The notes below the pieces were generated by a model that saw only the letters and a program-made list of their open reading frames with translations, searched no databases and had not been told where the DNA came from. Below, one piece after another: positions 6,906 to 16,506 of a stretch of DNA of 64,000 nucleotides (positions are counted from its first letter, which is position 1; every line of letters starts with the position of its first letter). Made by a program: the position numbers and the translations under genes. Source of the stretch: Sphingomonas leidyi (lineage in GTDB: Bacteria; Pseudomonadota; Alphaproteobacteria; Sphingomonadales; Sphingomonadaceae); contig NZ_JAASQV010000007.1 of NCBI RefSeq assembly GCF_011761945.1, forward strand, positions 62,001-126,000. The letters run 5' to 3'.

Positions 6906-7859
6906 TCAGCGGACGCGCTCGGCGCCGCTCGCCGGCGAGGGCTTCTCCTCGCGCGGGCCCGGCTTCAGCCCCAGCGTGATCAGCAGCGACGACGAGACAT
7001 AGATCGACGAATAGGTGCCGACGACGATGCCGAGCATCATGGCGGCGGTGAAGCCGCGCAGCACCGGGCCGCCGAAGATCAGCAGCGAAGCGAGCGCCAG
7101 CATGATCGTCAGCGAAGTCATCACCGTGCGGGGCAGCGTCTCGTTGACCGAAAGGTCGATGAGCTCGCTCATCCCCATCTTGCGGTATTTGCGCATGTTC
7201 TCGCGGATGCGATCGTCGATCACCATCTTGTCGTTGATCGAATAGCCGATGATCGTCAGCACGGCGGCGACGATGTTCAGGTCGAACACCATGCCGGTGA
7301 CCGCGAAGAAGCCGAGCGCCATCAGCACGTCGTGGATGATCGCCACCGCGGTCGAGATGCCGAACTGCCATTCGTAGCGGAACCACGAGAAGATCGCGAT
7401 GCCGATGATCGCCAGCACCACGGCCAGGATGCCCTTGTTCACCAGCTCGCCCGAGACCTTGCCCGAGACGGTGGAATAGGTGCTGAAGGTCGCGCCCGGG
7501 AACTTCGCCGCCAGCGCCGTCTTCACCGTCTCCACCATCTTGTCGACCGCGTCGGGCGTGGTCGAATGCGGGACCGGCAGGCGGATCGTCACCGTGTTCT
7601 GGCCGCCCAGCTGCTGGAGCGCAGCCTCGCCGAAGCCGAGCTCGTTCACCGTCTCGCGCACCTGGTCGAGATGCGGCGGGCTGGCGAACTTCTCCTCGAT
7701 GGAGACGCCGCCGACGAAATCGACGCCCATGTTGAGCCCGTGGATCGCCACCAGCGCCACGGCGGCGACGGTGAGCAAGGTGGTGACCGCGAAGGCGATG
7801 AAGCGGACGCGTACGAACCCGATGTTCGTATTGTCGGGAATGATCTTGAGGAGCCGCAT
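6906..7859 (-). CDS. secF: Protein translocase subunit SecF
   Basis: A 317-residue inner-membrane protein. With SecD and YajC it forms the accessory complex that uses the proton-motive force to drive late steps of Sec export. An N-terminal helix is followed by the periplasmic head containing NMGVDFVGGVSIEE, then five more transmembrane helices. Conserved SecF features include GILAVVLAIIGIAIFSWFRYEWQF and the TSLTIMLALASLLIFGG segment. Length is standard. It starts 14 bases after secD and shares that operon. Confidence 0.96.
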   Translation of the reverse strand: MRLLKIIPDNTNIGFVRVRFIAFAVTTLLTVAAVALVAIHGLNMGVDFVGGVSIEEKFASPPHLDQVRETVNELGFGEAALQQLGGQNTVTIRLPVPHSTTPDAVDKMVETVKTALAAKFPGATFSTYSTVSGKVSGELVNKGILAVVLAIIGIAIFSWFRYEWQFGISTAVAIIHDVLMALGFFAVTGMVFDLNIVAAVLTIIGYSINDKMVIDDRIRENMRKYRKMGMSELIDLSVNETLPRTVMTSLTIMLALASLLIFGGPVLRGFTAAMMLGIVVGTYSSIYVSSSLLITLGLKPGPREEKPSPASGAERVR

Positions 7860-7873
7860 GCGCGTCGCTTCCG

Positions 7874-9466
7874 TTAAATGTGGATTTCGGTCGGCCGGTT
7901 ACGGCGCAACCAGATCGTGACGAGCATGCGGGTGAACACGACAGCGGTGAACACCGAAGTCGCGATGCCGATCAGCAGCACGACCGCGAAGCCGCGCACC
8001 GGCCCGGAGCCCAGGATCACCATGATCAGGCCGGCGATCGCGTGCGTCACGTTCGCCTCGAAGATCGTCCGGCTGGCTTCCTTGTAGCCGAGCTCGACCG
8101 CCTGGCTCACGCTGCGCCCGCGCCGCCGCTCCTCGCGGATGCGCTCGTTGATCAGCACGTTCGCGTCCACCGCGGTGCCGATCGTCAGCACGAAGCCGGC
8201 GATGCCCGGCAGCGTCAGCGTGGCGTTGAGCAGCCCCATCACCGCCAGGATGACCAGCACGTTGATGATCACCGCCAGCGTGGCGTAGATGCCGAAGCGG
8301 CCATAGGTGAGGATCATGAACGCGATCACCGCGATCACCGCGATGATCGAGGCCGTGACGCCGGCACGGATCGAATCGGCGCCGAGCTCGGGGCTCACCG
8401 TCGATTCCTGCACCACTTTCAGCTTCACCGGCAGCTTGCCCGAGCGCAACGCGATCGCGAGCTGGTTGGCGCTCTCCACCGTGAAGCCGCCGTTGATCAC
8501 GGCGCTGCCGCCCAGGATCGGCTCGTTGATGTTCGGGGCCGAAATCACGACGCCGTCGATGATGATCGCGAACGGCTTGCCGCTATTCTCCTGCGTCACC
8601 TTGGCGAAGCGCTTCGAGCCGGCACCGTTGAGCTGCAGCGTGACGCCGGGGGCGCCGGTCTGCGGGTCATAGGTCTGCTTGGCGTCGACGAGCATGTCGC
8701 CGCTGATCATCACCTGGCGCTGCACGGCGACCTTGCCGCCCGCCTGGTACGGCATGATCACATCGCCGGCGGGCGCCTCGCCGCGCTGCACCGCGTTCTG
8801 ATCGGCGTTGACATCGACCAGGCGGAACTCGAGCACCGCGGTCTGGCCGATCAGCGCCTTGAGCGCGGTCGGGTTCTGCAGGCCCGGCACCTGCACGACG
8901 ATGCGGTTGGTGCCTTCGCGCACCACGGTCGGCTCGACCGTGCCGAGCGCGTTGATGCGCGTCTCGATCACTTCGCGGGCATCGCCCATCGCGGTATCGA
9001 TCGCTTCGTTGATCCCCGCCTCGGTCGGCGTCAGCACGAATTGCGACGAATTGACCACGGCGACGTCCCACTGGCGCTGGCCGGTGGTGCCCACGCCCGT
9101 GCCGGTGATCGCCAGCAGCTTCTCGCGCGCGGCATCGACCTTGGCCGGGTCGCGCAGCATGAAGCTGACCTTGCCGCCCTGGATCGAGATGTCGCCGATG
9201 TCGATCTTCGGGTCCTTGCGCATCTCGGCGCGGACCTGATCCTGCATCTGCGTCAGCTTGGCCTGACGCACGTCGTCGGTGTTCGCCTCGAACAGCAGGA
9301 AGCTGCCGCCGGCGAGGTCCAGGCCGAGGTTGATCGCCGGCTTGGGCACCCAGCTCGGCCAATGGTCGCGCGCGCTCTTCGGGAAGAAGCTCGGAATCGA
9401 CAGCGCGATCATGATCGCGATGCCGACCAGGATCGTCGTGATCTTCCAGCGGGGAAAGTCGAGCAT
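7874..9466 (-). CDS. secD: Protein translocase subunit SecD
   Basis: A 530-residue SecD. The first helix is followed by the diagnostic LGLDLAGGSFLLFE motif near residue 50. Next come the large periplasmic P1 domain, the VVQVPGLQNP segment, and five C-terminal helices that include GIAGFVLTIGTAVDANVLI. SecD pulls translocated proteins from the periplasmic side. The start codon overlaps the yajC stop by one base (TGATG), indicating translational coupling. Confidence 0.97.
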   Translation of the reverse strand: MLDFPRWKITTILVGIAIMIALSIPSFFPKSARDHWPSWVPKPAINLGLDLAGGSFLLFEANTDDVRQAKLTQMQDQVRAEMRKDPKIDIGDISIQGGKVSFMLRDPAKVDAAREKLLAITGTGVGTTGQRQWDVAVVNSSQFVLTPTEAGINEAIDTAMGDAREVIETRINALGTVEPTVVREGTNRIVVQVPGLQNPTALKALIGQTAVLEFRLVDVNADQNAVQRGEAPAGDVIMPYQAGGKVAVQRQVMISGDMLVDAKQTYDPQTGAPGVTLQLNGAGSKRFAKVTQENSGKPFAIIIDGVVISAPNINEPILGGSAVINGGFTVESANQLAIALRSGKLPVKLKVVQESTVSPELGADSIRAGVTASIIAVIAVIAFMILTYGRFGIYATLAVIINVLVILAVMGLLNATLTLPGIAGFVLTIGTAVDANVLINERIREERRRGRSVSQAVELGYKEASRTIFEANVTHAIAGLIMVILGSGPVRGFAVVLLIGIATSVFTAVVFTRMLVTIWLRRNRPTEIHI

Positions 9467-9807
9467 CAGTCGTTCGCGGGCTTCGCGCCGCCGGCCGGCA
9501 TCACGCTGGTGAGCGTGGCCTTGATCGCGCGGACCTTCACATTGGGAGCGAGCTCGATCTCGACTTCGGTCTCGTCGACCTTGGTCACCTTGCCGAGCAG
9601 CCCGCCGCCGGTGACGACCTGATCGCCCTTCTTCACGGCGTTCACGGCGTTCTGAAGATCCTTCATCCGCTTCTGCTGCGGGCGAATCATCAGGAAGTAG
9701 AAGGCGACGAAGATGAGGACGAGCGGCGCAAGTCCGAGGACGCCGCCCATCGGGTTGGCCTGGGCTGCCGCGCCTGCGGCCTGTGCATGTGCTGGCGTGA
9801 TGAGCAT
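9466..9807 (-). CDS. yajC: Preprotein translocase subunit YajC
   Basis: A 113-residue single-span inner-membrane protein, the small partner of SecDF. The transmembrane helix is GVLGLAPLVLIFVAFYFLMI, followed by the invariant RPQQKRMK and the small beta-domain GDQVVTGGGLLGKV. The ATG at 9807 (MLITPAHAQA) is the usual start in this group; a longer frame to 9891 adds residues with no counterpart. It is the first gene of yajC-secD-secF-Mth938. Confidence 0.95.
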   Translation of the reverse strand: MLITPAHAQAAGAAAQANPMGGVLGLAPLVLIFVAFYFLMIRPQQKRMKDLQNAVNAVKKGDQVVTGGGLLGKVTKVDETEVEIELAPNVKVRAIKATLTSVMPAGGAKPAND

Positions 9808-9950
9808 GGGGTCCTGATTATTATTGTTATGGGCGGAGGAATCCGCACCGTTCAAGCGCGGCGCGCTAACATGCGGCACACCCCGGCGCAACTATTGTCG
9901 CCCATGGGTTGCATCCCGCGCCGGTCCGGCCTAGAGGGCGCACCCTTGGT

Positions 9951-10027
9951 CGGGGCGTAGCGCAGCCTGGTAGCGCATCACACTGGGGGTGTGGGGGTCG
10001 CAGGTTCGAATCCTGTCGCCCCGACCA
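9951..10027 (+). tRNA. tRNA-Pro (anticodon GGG)
   Basis: A complete 77-base tRNA with encoded CCA. The seven-base acceptor CGGGGCG pairs with CGCCCCG. The D-arm is GCGC-AGCCTGGTA-GCGC. The anticodon stem TCACA/TGTGG carries loop CTGGGGG, placing GGG at positions 34-36, which reads CCC proline codons. The T-arm has GGTTCGAATCC. It stands alone between yajC and the acyltransferase. Confidence 0.97.
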
Positions 10028-10138
10028 TTTCATCGATCGATCGCCGATCCGCCCCTTTCGGGGCCCTGCCCTCAGCCATGACCCCGATACTGCGAACCCT
10101 CACTCGCGTTCGCGCGGGCGCGCGCCTGCGCATCCCGG

Positions 10139-11311
10139 TCAGGGCGCCGCGATCTCCTCGGGCAGGGTCTGGCGCGCACGCACCCGGTCGCCGGCGACCC
10201 GGGCGATCACGGCCTTGCCAAGACGCTGCCCGGGCAACTCGACCAGCCTGTAGGTGACATAGGCGAGGACATAGGTGGCCGGCACCACGATCGCGCCGGT
10301 CAATGCGAATCGCCCGGCCGCACCAAGCCCGGCGCCGAAACGCGCGGTCACGCCCGCCGCGACCGGATACAGGATCAGCAAGTGGATAAGATAGGCGCCA
10401 TAGGAAAGCTCCCCCAGCCAGTGGAACAGCTTGCCGCCCAGCAACCGCGCGACCCGGTCGACGGCGCCCAGCGAACGCAGATGGACGAGCGCGAAGAAGC
10501 CCAGCACCAGCGCCTCACGCACGACGATGTGCAGCAGGTCGTGATCGCCCCCCACCGGCATCACTGCGAGCAGCATCGCCACGACGAGATGGACGCCGAT
10601 CCGCCCCCGGCCCGGCCCGGGATCGGCGGCGATCAGCATGCCGCACAGGAAGAGATGCAGCTTGAGCGGCAGGAAAGCGGGCATCGGGAAATCGAGCCCC
10701 AGCCGATGCGCGATCACCGCCAGCCCCAGCGCCGCACCCGCCGCGACCAGCGCCGCCGGCACCCAGCCGATCCGCCGCGCGAGCAGCACCAGGAACGGAA
10801 AGGCAGCGTAGAACTGCATCTCCAGCCCCAGGCTCCAGTCCGGCAGCGGAGTGCGGAAGGCATAGTCGGGAAGCAGGCCGAACACGAAACTCGCATGCGC
10901 CGCGATATTGGCAAGGCTCGCATCGGCATAGCGCTCGCGCGGCTGGAGCGGCTGGCCCAGGAAGCTGTCGATCGCCACCCGGTCGGCATAGAGGGCCGGC
11001 CCGGCGAGCAGCGCCGCCGCCAGCGCCACGTAGAAGAGCGGCGCGAGGCGAAAGAAGCGGCGCGCCCAGAACGCCGCCCAGGTGCCGGGCGCACGCCAAT
11101 CCTCCGCACCGGCGCGCAGCCTATACTGGAACACCATCAGGAAGCCGGAGAGCAGGATGAACAGGTCGACGCCGAGATCGGGCTTGCTCAGCACCGGCAG
11201 GCGGAAGCCGGTGAGGATCACGAGGTGCCCGAACAGCACCCAGAGCGCCGCCAGCCCGCGCAGTCCGTCGAGACATTCGACTCGTCGGATGTCGGCCGGC
11301 CGAATGTCCAT
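10139..11311 (-). CDS. Acyltransferase family 3 membrane protein
   Basis: A 390-residue polytopic membrane acyltransferase (OafA/acyltransferase_3 family). It opens with ECLDGLRGLAALWVLFGH, where R and H of the RGLA...H motif are conserved catalytic or structural residues, and FILLSGFLMVF follows. About ten hydrophobic helices are visible. These enzymes acetylate or otherwise acylate surface glycans, antibiotics or glucans. The start at 11311 is supported by GGAGGT five bases upstream. It is divergent from the GPH symporter, so it may act on the same glycan, but this is only inferred from position. Confidence 0.88.
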   Translation of the reverse strand: MDIRPADIRRVECLDGLRGLAALWVLFGHLVILTGFRLPVLSKPDLGVDLFILLSGFLMVFQYRLRAGAEDWRAPGTWAAFWARRFFRLAPLFYVALAAALLAGPALYADRVAIDSFLGQPLQPRERYADASLANIAAHASFVFGLLPDYAFRTPLPDWSLGLEMQFYAAFPFLVLLARRIGWVPAALVAAGAALGLAVIAHRLGLDFPMPAFLPLKLHLFLCGMLIAADPGPGRGRIGVHLVVAMLLAVMPVGGDHDLLHIVVREALVLGFFALVHLRSLGAVDRVARLLGGKLFHWLGELSYGAYLIHLLILYPVAAGVTARFGAGLGAAGRFALTGAIVVPATYVLAYVTYRLVELPGQRLGKAVIARVAGDRVRARQTLPEEIAAP

Positions 11312-11471
11312 CGCGCACCTCCAACGCCGCCCGCCGTTCCCCGGCACGACAGCCGTATCCGGAGCCCGGACCGCCGCGCAAGCCCGCCCGTCGACGGGTG
11401 CCCCGCCCCCTGCCTGGCGCGCGCGCGATAAGCCCGTGACGGGGGCGCCCGCGCCGCGCTAGACAGGCCCG

Positions 11472-12821
11472 ATGATCGCCCGCCTCCGCGCCGCGCCGGC
11501 ACGCCTCCGGCTGCTGCTCTTCGCCTTCGGGGACTTCGCCTTCAACCTCTACTGGCAGAGCATCATGCTCTTCCTGCTCTTCTATTACACCGAGGCGCTC
11601 GACCTGCCGGTGGCGCGGGCCGCCGCGATCTACACCATCGCCTCGGTATGGGACGGGCTCGCCAATTTCCTCGCCGGCGCGATCGCCGACCGGCGCGAGC
11701 CCGGGCGCGGTTATGGCCGCTTCCTGATGCTGGGCAGCATCCCGCTGGGGCTCGCCTTCGTCCTCACCTATATGCCGCCCCTTGCAAGCGGATGGTGGGG
11801 CATCGCGACGATCTTCGCCGGCCACCTGCTCTTCCGCACCGCCTATGCCGCGGTGAACGTGCCCTATCTGGCGATGAGCGCGCGGGTGAGCAGCGACAGC
11901 CGCGACCGCGCCTTCCTGGCCGGCATGCGCATGCTGTTCGGCACGATGGCGGCGGTGCTGGTCGCGCGCGGGACGCTGCCGCTCGGCGCCTGGCTGAGCG
12001 GCAGCGCGGTTCCCGCCCAGGCCTATCTCGGCGCGGCGATCCTGTTCGCGATCCTGGGCACCGCGATCCTCGTGCTGGTCGGCGCCAGCTACCGCGAGCA
12101 GGTCGTGCCCGCGCGCACCCAGCCCCCCTCGATCGCGGCCAGCCTCGCCAGCCTCGCCGCCAATCGTGCCTTCGTCACGCTCAACCTCGCGATGATGGCG
12201 ATGATCGTCGCGGTGACGATCCTCAACAAATCGGTGCTCTATTATTTCAAGTACTTCATCGGCGACGATGTGGCGGGGCAGAGCGCGCTTGCCTGGATGG
12301 GCGTGGTCGGCGCGGCGGCGGTGCCGCTCTGGATGCTGCTCCAGCGCCTGCTCGGCACGCGCGGGCTATGGTTCCTGGCCGCCGGCTTCTGCATGGCGGG
12401 GCTGGTGCTGTTCGCCGGCGCGCATATCGACCGGGCCGCGCCGATGCAGCTCTTCCTGGTGGCGATGCAGGCGCTGATCGTCGGGCTGCACTTCGCCTAT
12501 TGGGCGATGCTGCCCAACACGGTGGAATATGGCGAGAAGGCCACCGGCCTGCGCGTCGAAGGCGCAGTGTTCGGCATGGCCGCGCTGCTCCAGCGCATCG
12601 CGATCGGCGTCGCCACGCTGCTGCTCGCAAGCGGCTTCGACGCGGCCGGCTATGTCGCCAACGTCCGGCAGAGCGAGGCGACCCTCGCCGCGATGCGCCT
12701 CACCATCGCGCTGGTGCCGCTGGCGTTCCTGGCGCTGTCGTGCGTGCTGATGCTGCTCAACCCGCTGGGCAAGGGCGCGCATGCCCGGATCGTGAAGGAC
12801 CTGGAGGGGCATTCCGAATAG
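11472..12821 (+). CDS. GPH-family sugar:cation symporter (MFS_2)
   Basis: A 449-residue MFS protein of the glycoside-pentoside-hexuronide:cation symporter family, related to MelB. The N-terminal helix has FAFNLYWQSIMLFLLFYYTE. The GPH loop motif appears as SVWDGLANFLAGAIADRR, and GRGYGRFLMLGSIPLGL follows. Twelve hydrophobic segments are consistent with the sequence. It would carry oligosaccharides or glycosides across the inner membrane with H+ or Na+. It is convergent with the GH3 gene; an inverted repeat lies between them. No CCGG operator is visible upstream. Confidence 0.9.
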   Translation: MIARLRAAPARLRLLLFAFGDFAFNLYWQSIMLFLLFYYTEALDLPVARAAAIYTIASVWDGLANFLAGAIADRREPGRGYGRFLMLGSIPLGLAFVLTYMPPLASGWWGIATIFAGHLLFRTAYAAVNVPYLAMSARVSSDSRDRAFLAGMRMLFGTMAAVLVARGTLPLGAWLSGSAVPAQAYLGAAILFAILGTAILVLVGASYREQVVPARTQPPSIAASLASLAANRAFVTLNLAMMAMIVAVTILNKSVLYYFKYFIGDDVAGQSALAWMGVVGAAAVPLWMLLQRLLGTRGLWFLAAGFCMAGLVLFAGAHIDRAAPMQLFLVAMQALIVGLHFAYWAMLPNTVEYGEKATGLRVEGAVFGMAALLQRIAIGVATLLLASGFDAAGYVANVRQSEATLAAMRLTIALVPLAFLALSCVLMLLNPLGKGAHARIVKDLEGHSE

Positions 12822-12849
12822 ATCCTCCCCCGCCTCGCGAGGGAGGATC
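12821..12849. terminator. Inverted repeat between convergent genes
   Basis: GATCCTCCC (12821-12829) and GGGAGGATC (12841-12849) are exact reverse complements separated by 11 bases. The left arm begins at the last base of the symporter stop codon, and the right arm ends seven bases before the end of the convergent GH3 gene. There is no T-tract, so a bidirectional stop signal is likely but not certain. Confidence 0.5.
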
Positions 12850-12856
12850 CAGGAGA

Positions 12857-15142
12857 TCAGGCCGCCAGCGTGAACTGCGCCTTCACGCCCTCGGCTTCCG
12901 CCGACGGCGCGATCCACAGGTCGAACAGCCCCGGCTCCACCGTCGGCTTGTTCTCGCGGCCGATGAACAGCAGCTGTTCCCGGCGCAGCTTGAACGTCAC
13001 CGTCTCGCTCACCCCCGGCGCCAGCGCCAGCTTGCGGAACGCCTTCAGCTCGCGCACCGGCCGCGTCACGCTCGCCACCCGGTCGCGGATGTAGAGCTGC
13101 ACCACTTCCTCGACTGCGCGGCTGCCCGAATTGGTGATCTTCGCCGAAACCGCGATCTCGCCGTCCCAGGCCAGGGTCCCCGGCACCGACAGGTCCGAAT
13201 AGCCGATCTTGCCATAGGTCAGGCCGTGCCCGAACGGGAACAGCGCCGAGTTCGGGATGCCGCGATAATGCGCCTTGTACGGCTGGAGCGGCCCCTCCGG
13301 GTTCGGCCGGCCCGTCGGCTTGTGGTTGTAGTAATAGGGCTGCTGCCCGGGCGAGCGCGGGAAGCTGCACGGCAGGCGCCCGGCCGGGCTGTAGTCGCCG
13401 AACAGCACATCGGCAGTCGCGTTGCCGCCCTCCGAGCCCAGGAACCAGGTGACGAGGATCGCCGGCGCCGCCAGCACCGCGCCGTCCAGCGCCAGCGCCC
13501 GGCCGTTCTTGAGCACCACCACGATCGGCTTGCCCGTCCGGGCCACTGCTTCCGCAAGTTCCATCTGCGGCGCGGGAATCACGATCTCGGCGCGCGACTG
13601 CGCCTCGCCCGACATGTTCTCGCTCTCGCCGATCGCCAGGATCACCACGTCCGCCGCATTGGCCGCGGCCACCGCCGCCGCGATGCCGCCGGGCAGCGGC
13701 GCCTCGACGCCCGAGCCGAGCGTCACGCTCACCGAGCCCTTGTCCGCCACCGCGCCGCGCACGCCGCTGGCCAGGTCGATCGCCAGCGCATTGTCGCCAT
13801 AGACCACCCAGGGCCCGTTGATGTCGCGCTTCCCTTCCGCGAACGGCCCGATGATGGCGATCTTCTTGCCGCTCTTGGGCAGCGGCAGCAGGTCGCCGTC
13901 GTTCTTGAGCATCACGATCGACTTGCGGCCGCTCTCGCGCGACAGCGCGATCGCTTCCCTGGTGCGCGAGCGCGCCTTTTCGCGCTTGGCGTCGATCCGG
14001 CGGAAGGGATCCTCGAACAGGCCGAGCCGGGCCTTCATCGCCAGGACCTTGCGCACCGATTCGTCGACCAGCGCGATCGGCACTTCGCCCTTGGCGACGA
14101 GATCGGGCAGATGGTCGCGGTAGAAGCCGCTGGTCATGCTCATGTCGACGCCGGCCAGGAAGGCGAGCTTCGCCGCCTCGCGCGCGTCCGCCGCAAAGCC
14201 GTGGTCGATCATTTCCATGTCGCCGGTATAGTCGGAGACGACAAAGCCCTCGAAACGCCATTCGTCGCGCAGGATCTTGCGCATCAGCCATTCGCTGCCG
14301 GTCGAGGGCACGCCCGAAATCTCGTTGAACGACGCCATCGCCGAAAGCGCGCCTTCGTCGAACGCAGTCTTGAAGGGCGGCAGATAGACTTCGCGCAGCG
14401 TCCGTTCGGAGACGTCGACGGTCGAATAGTCGAGCCCGGCCTCGGCCGCGCCATAGGCGGCGAAATGCTTGGCGCAGGCCAGCATCGCGTCGTTCGCCTT
14501 CAGGTCCTTGCCCTGGAAGCCGCGCACCCGCGCCGCGGCGATGACCTCGCCGAGCAGCGTGTCCTCGCCCGCGCCTTCCATGGTGCGGCCCCAGCGCTGG
14601 TCGCGCGCAATGTCGACCATCGGCGCGAAGGTCCAGTCGATGCCTGCCGCAGCGCCTTCGTACGAGGCCATGCGCGCGGTACGCTCGGCGAGATCGGGAT
14701 CGAACGCCGCCGCCTCGCCCACCGGCACCGGGAAGATCGTGCGATGGCCATGGATCACATCGGCGGCGAAGAGCAGCGGGATCTTGAGGCGCGCCCTGGT
14801 CATCGCGACGGTCTGCATCCGGCGGGCCATCTCGGCACCGTTGCCGTTGAACACGCCGGTGAGCCGCATCTTCGCGACTTCCTCCAGCTGCTGCTCGAAG
14901 CTCGGCCCGTTGGTGGGCGGATTGAGCGCGGTGGCGACGCCGCCGCCCCAGGCCGCGGGCAGGATGGTGAGCTGCCCGGCCTTCTCCTCCACCGTCATCT
15001 TGGCGATCAGCGAATCGATGAAGGCGGGCACCGGCAGGCTGCCCGCCGCCTGCAGCATCGCGCGCGCCGGGCTCGCGGCCCAGGCCGCGACCGCTCCGGC
15101 TCCCATGAGAGCCGCGCGTCGCGAAATCCTGGTGTCGAACAT
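12857..15142 (-). CDS. Glycoside hydrolase family 3 beta-glucosidase
   Basis: A 761-residue GH3 enzyme that removes terminal beta-glucosyl or similar residues with retention. A Tat-type signal (SRRAALMGAGAVAAWA) predicts a periplasmic location. The substrate-binding KHF is at 225-227 and the catalytic nucleophile is D304 in GFVVSDYTG. The second alpha/beta domain and a C-terminal fibronectin-III-like domain complete the usual BglX-like layout. The ATG at 15142 has AGGAGAGG upstream. It is divergent from the LacI gene, and a perfect GTAACCGGTTAC site lies between them. Exact linkage specificity cannot be read from the sequence. Confidence 0.93.
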   Translation of the reverse strand: MFDTRISRRAALMGAGAVAAWAASPARAMLQAAGSLPVPAFIDSLIAKMTVEEKAGQLTILPAAWGGGVATALNPPTNGPSFEQQLEEVAKMRLTGVFNGNGAEMARRMQTVAMTRARLKIPLLFAADVIHGHRTIFPVPVGEAAAFDPDLAERTARMASYEGAAAGIDWTFAPMVDIARDQRWGRTMEGAGEDTLLGEVIAAARVRGFQGKDLKANDAMLACAKHFAAYGAAEAGLDYSTVDVSERTLREVYLPPFKTAFDEGALSAMASFNEISGVPSTGSEWLMRKILRDEWRFEGFVVSDYTGDMEMIDHGFAADAREAAKLAFLAGVDMSMTSGFYRDHLPDLVAKGEVPIALVDESVRKVLAMKARLGLFEDPFRRIDAKREKARSRTREAIALSRESGRKSIVMLKNDGDLLPLPKSGKKIAIIGPFAEGKRDINGPWVVYGDNALAIDLASGVRGAVADKGSVSVTLGSGVEAPLPGGIAAAVAAANAADVVILAIGESENMSGEAQSRAEIVIPAPQMELAEAVARTGKPIVVVLKNGRALALDGAVLAAPAILVTWFLGSEGGNATADVLFGDYSPAGRLPCSFPRSPGQQPYYYNHKPTGRPNPEGPLQPYKAHYRGIPNSALFPFGHGLTYGKIGYSDLSVPGTLAWDGEIAVSAKITNSGSRAVEEVVQLYIRDRVASVTRPVRELKAFRKLALAPGVSETVTFKLRREQLLFIGRENKPTVEPGLFDLWIAPSAEAEGVKAQFTLAA

Positions 15143-15236
15143 CTCGTTTCCTCTCCTGAACGCCCGCCGCTGAACGCCGACGGAAATTGTCTGCACCCGG
15201 CCGGCCGCGAAACTTTTTTGCTTGTCGCCGCCCGCC

Positions 15237-15248
15237 GTAACCGGTTAC
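15237..15248. promoter_or_regulatory. LacI-type operator GTAACCGGTTAC
   Basis: A perfect 12-bp palindrome with the central CG step typical of LacI/GalR operators. It lies between the divergent GH3 and lacI-like genes, 95 and 86 bases from their starts, so one site could control both. The same core recurs at 24244-24259 and, with one changed half, at 16381-16394. Confidence 0.8.
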
Positions 15249-15333
15249 ATAACTCGCGGACGGGTTGTATTGCAATCGCCGAAGCGGTCTGAAACGCGGG
15301 AAAACACGCGTCGATCGGGGAGAAGGGACTGAA

Positions 15334-16350
15334 ATGGGCGAGGCCACCATCCGCGATGTCGCACGCCGCGCCGAAGTTTCGGTCGCGTCGGTGTCGCGCG
15401 CGCTGAACGGCCTCGACAATGTCCGCGCCGAAACCCGCGAGAAAGTGATCAAGGCGGCGAACGAGCTCGGCTATGTCCCCCATGCGGGCGCCCGCAGCCT
15501 CAGCCTGGCCCGCGCGCACGCGATCGGCGTCGTCCTGCCGGACCTGCACGGCGAGTTCTTCTCCGAATGCGTCCGCGGCATGGACAGGGAAGCGAGCCGG
15601 CGCGGCTATCTCCTCCTCCTCTCCAACATGCATGACGACAGCGACCAGGCGGCGGTCGCGCTGCGCACCATGCGCGGCCGCGTCGACGGCCTGCTCGTCA
15701 TGGCCCCGCACATCGCGCCCGAGACGCTCGAACAGGCCATCCCGCCCGCGCTCCCCTCGATCCTGCTCAACAGCCATGCCGACCTGCCCGGCCGTCCGGC
15801 GCTGCGCTTCGACAATCGCGCGGGCGCCGAGGCGATGGTCGAGCATCTCGTCGCCAATGGCTATCGCCACATCGTCCACATCGCCGGACCCGACGGCAAT
15901 CTCGACGCCGCCCAGCGCGCCGAGGGCTATCTCGCCGTCTGCGCCCGCCACCATCTGCCCCCGCGCATCCTGCCGGGCAACTTCAACGAGGAGGCCGGCG
16001 AAGCCGCCGCGCGCGCGATACTGGCAAGCACCACGCGCACCGACGCCGTCTTCGCCGCCAACGACATGATGGCGATCGGCTGCCTCCATGCGCTGCGCGA
16101 CGCCGGCACCCGCGTGCCCGAGGACATCGCGGTGGCCGGCTTCGACGACGTGCCGCTCGCCCGCTATCTCTCGCTCAGCACCGTCCGCGTGAACATCGCC
16201 GAGATGGGCGCCCGTGCCGTCGCCCGGCTGATCGACCTGCTCGAGGGCAAGGACATGCACCGTGCCAGCGAGATCCTCACTCCCGAACTGGTGATGCGCG
16301 CCACCACGGCGCCGCGCACCGCTTCCGGGAACGGAGCCGCGCATGCGTGA
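15334..16350 (+). CDS. LacI-family transcriptional regulator of the glycan locus
   Basis: A 338-residue repressor. The N-terminal helix-turn-helix is TIRDVARRAEVSVASVSRALNG, followed by the hinge KAANELGYVPHAGARSL, which enters the minor groove at the central CG. A periplasmic-binding-protein-like sugar domain follows (IGVVLPDLHGEFF, DAVFAANDMMAIG, EDIAVAGFDDVPLARY). It presumably senses a sugar or oligosaccharide released from the imported glycan. The start at 15334 follows GGGGAGAAGGG. The matching CCGG palindromes upstream of itself, of the GH144-like gene and of the TonB receptor outline its likely regulon. Confidence 0.93.
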   Translation: MGEATIRDVARRAEVSVASVSRALNGLDNVRAETREKVIKAANELGYVPHAGARSLSLARAHAIGVVLPDLHGEFFSECVRGMDREASRRGYLLLLSNMHDDSDQAAVALRTMRGRVDGLLVMAPHIAPETLEQAIPPALPSILLNSHADLPGRPALRFDNRAGAEAMVEHLVANGYRHIVHIAGPDGNLDAAQRAEGYLAVCARHHLPPRILPGNFNEEAGEAAARAILASTTRTDAVFAANDMMAIGCLHALRDAGTRVPEDIAVAGFDDVPLARYLSLSTVRVNIAEMGARAVARLIDLLEGKDMHRASEILTPELVMRATTAPRTASGNGAAHA

Positions 16351-16380
16351 CCGCGGCTCCGTCTCCTTCTCGGCCTGGAC

Positions 16381-16416
16381 TGTAACCGGTTCCATGGCTC
16401 CCTTCCCCCGGTTACA
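16381..16416. promoter_or_regulatory. Degenerate LacI-type operator and half-site
   Basis: TGTAACCGGTTCCA (16381-16394) matches the TGTAACCGGTTACA palindrome except at one base of the right arm. A separate half-site, CCGGTTACA, follows at 16408-16416. They lie about 90-125 bases before the glucoamylase-like gene, a normal place for repressor binding. Confidence 0.65.
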
Positions 16417-16506
16417 CCCCCCTCGGGGGCGGCGCCGCGCGCGTCGCCCCCAATTTTTCGGGGCGGAACGGGGACCCCTTGCTCTATCGGCTATGAGGCT
16501 TTGGAC

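Noticed and set aside
11648..15292. Frame of about 1200 codons running across the symporter and antisense to the GH3 gene
   Set aside because: It crosses two well-supported genes of opposite direction and encodes low-complexity Arg/Ala/Gly sequence.
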